From assembly GCA_020466095.1 (NCBI GenBank), contig CM035807.1, positions 26,954,984-27,018,983 of the forward strand: 64,000 nt of DNA, read 5' to 3'. The notes under the pieces are model-generated. The model had not been told where the DNA came from. It saw nothing but the letters and a program-made list of their open reading frames with translations, and searched no databases. The stretch is from Chlorops oryzae. Lineage: Eukaryota; Arthropoda; Insecta; Diptera; Chloropidae. Within the stretch, counting starts at the first letter, position 1. Every line of letters starts with the position of its first letter. A program made the position numbers and the translations under genes. Shown here in pieces: positions 62,001 through 64,000 of the stretch.

Positions 62001-64000
62001 GCGCAACGCAACGCATTTACCGGATGAGGCGCAAATCAACGGCACAAGAATGTTAACGCCTCAAAAGCAATCATAACTAACGGATTCCGGTGCAGTCGAG
62101 CAGTCGAGCAGTCAGGCACTCAAGTAGCAATGTTCTTTACTCGACTCGCGAAATTCATGAGCACAGTTGGTGAAAGATGCAAACTAATGCGCGCCACCTG
62201 ATCTCGAAGTATTCGTAATGGCCACGTTGAAACGGGGATGGGAAATCATCGAGAATGCTCGTTGGTGCTGTGCACTCCATGCCACCGGATACCTACCTAC
62301 CTACCGCTGTCAATAGCTTCATTTACTGCATTTGAACGAATTCTAAGAAGTTTCTCTAATGAACGAAGAAATCAATTTCTGCTTTACTATCTGACTCTAT
62401 CATAAATATTGTTTATAGAATGAATGCTATTCTTTAATTTGATTGTTCCTCTCCAACGGAGGCACATCTATGTATGTATATTGGAGCTTCGATTGGTGAA
62501 ATCGAAGGGAAATCTCTTTTGTGGACAGAAGAATGAGTTGGATTCATTCGTTATATACGAACTACTGAATATAAATCAATGTTAAGTGAAGAATTCCAGA
62601 AGTGATCAGCGTTGCCAGAAGCTTTGATTTAACCAAGTGTATCCATTTTATCAAAGTCTGACCGTTTAATGATGATTCGGGGAGATACAAAAAGACATGG
62701 ATGGGTTTGGGTTTAAGAAAGGACCTCGTTTTTTTAAAAATATTTTCATACCAAAAACCAAACCCTTAAACAATCATAATTAAATGAATGATTATTTAAT
62801 GAATATGAGGCCCAAATAATGATTACACTGGTCGGCACGAAATTTTAAGCAGAACAATGAATATGGGCAATTGATACATATGGACGAGTTAAATCCAAAT
62901 GCGCAAGCAGAATTTATGTAGCGTGTGTAGCTTTTTTGCTATAAGCAACTTCGGGTTCTCCATCCCTCTCCTATGCTCTGTCTTCCACCCTCTACCTCCG
63001 TTGCACTCCTTCATCCGCTACTTCACCTTCTTAATCCGTCATTCTCCGTATCTCGTTCTCCTTCTCTTACTCTTACTCTTCAGTTCCCTCTGTCTCTTTT
63101 CCCCGCTTTCCACCTTTTTCCCCATCCTTCCTTGCTCTATCAAGTTTTTATTTAACACAGAATAGAAAAAATGGTTATTGTGGGTTAAATCCAATAGACA
63201 TATACCATTCCCAACAATTTGTAGATCGTTTTAAGGTGCACAATACTGTAGTACATTATTTTGACCTACATGTCTCGTAGGGTTAAGCCAAACTTTCGAA
63301 TTGAATTACATTTCCCCGGGAAAGGCAAAACAATCCCACACCCGTATGAAATGTGAAATATTGGATGATATCATACCTTTAAAGGGAGCGATTGTCGAAA
63401 AAGGTGTCCTTTTATAACATCTGATCATCGTTTCCTAGGAAGTCGTTATTTAATAAGTATTTCAAAATAGATATCTCGGCCCTTTGAGTATCTTATTGGC
63501 ATGTTCAACCATGCTCTACGCTGGCTAAACAATCATATGTTTTGTCTGTTGCGTCCTGTACGCGAAATTCATCACAGGACCGAATTTATCGGCACGATTC
63601 TGGCCCTGATTATGTATAGGTAACCCTTCTTTTTATGTGATCAACTCGCATTCCTTCTTATCAATTCTTCTGAATATTTGTCAACAATCAAATCTAATTG
63701 AGTACGAATTTGTTGCGGCATTAAGATTTTTTTTTTTTACCAATCGGAAAGAAGGGCTTTCGCCATTTGCGGCTTTCCATTCCCACAATCCCAAAAGAAT
63801 CATTGACTCCCATTTAAGAGAACTACTGCACCTGCTGCATGATGAATATTTTTGCCATGCCATAAAGACTTGAATAAATGTTAAAGTGCAATGGAAAAAA
63901 AAAAACCATAGAAGAAGAACAACAAAAACAAATGCAATGAAATAAGAGAAACGTTCATTAATGTTAAACGATTCGTTGCCCGTTGCCGGCATTTTATTAA
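59083..64000. other. Region upstream of Cad99C coding exon 1; no coding exon recognised
   Basis: A 3' splice site at 59083-59085 implies that a 5' untranslated exon and promoter lie here or beyond the window. Visible features are AT-rich DNA (59.6-60.0 kb), (GT)n at 60.24 kb, AGCC/AGC repeats at 60.40 kb, TTCTG repeats at 61.43-61.49 kb and a pyrimidine-rich stretch at 62.95-63.13 kb. No ORF has a recognisable domain. The exact transcription start cannot be placed. Confidence 0.6.
61425..61490 (+). repeat. (TTCTG)n imperfect minisatellite
   Basis: About eight to nine units of TTCTG or close variants (GTTCTGTTCTGGTCTGTTC). Confidence 0.85.

Overview
This window is nuclear DNA from a fly (Diptera). 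The evidence is AT-rich sequence, introns with GT/AG borders (several very long), fly-type transposons, and an unmistakable ortholog of Drosophila Cad99C (vertebrate protocadherin-15). The long repeat-filled introns suggest a schizophoran fly with a larger genome than Drosophila, such as a tephritid or calyptrate. The species cannot be named from this sequence.

The dominant gene is Cad99C on the minus strand. I could assemble ten coding exons with matching splice phases from 59056 down to the stop codon at 8414, about 50.6 kb, encoding about 1720 residues. In order they give a signal peptide, eleven cadherin repeats, a membrane-adjacent domain, one transmembrane helix and an Asn-rich cytoplasmic tail ending in a class I PDZ ligand (TTEL). 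Exon 1 carries an apparent 2-nt reading-frame break between the signal peptide and the first cadherin repeat.

The left end (about 0.8-4.8 kb) holds a second minus-strand gene of three phase-matched exons plus a possible terminal one. It encodes a Myb/SANT-like (MADF-like) DNA-binding protein, and a repeat element with a 101-bp tandem array lies in its first intron. Next to it are a minus-strand exon for a BED-like zinc finger and an uncertain small plus-strand ORF with a membrane segment.

Non-coding DNA, mainly Cad99C introns 1, 3 and 5, is rich in mobile elements: a dead mariner with TA target duplications, a 774-bp fold-back hAT-type element with an 8-bp duplication, a second short hAT-type element, several short inverted-repeat elements with 3- or 5-bp duplications, an RTE-like LINE fragment, a 256-bp tRNA-derived SINE with a 10-bp duplication, an 81-bp tRNA-like insertion with a 9-bp duplication, and further tRNA-like pieces. 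Simple repeats include (GA)n and ATTT-rich tracts.

The 59.1-64 kb end shows no recognisable coding exon; it is expected to hold 5' untranslated or regulatory DNA of Cad99C. No CRISPR array, operon, virus or toxin gene is visible.
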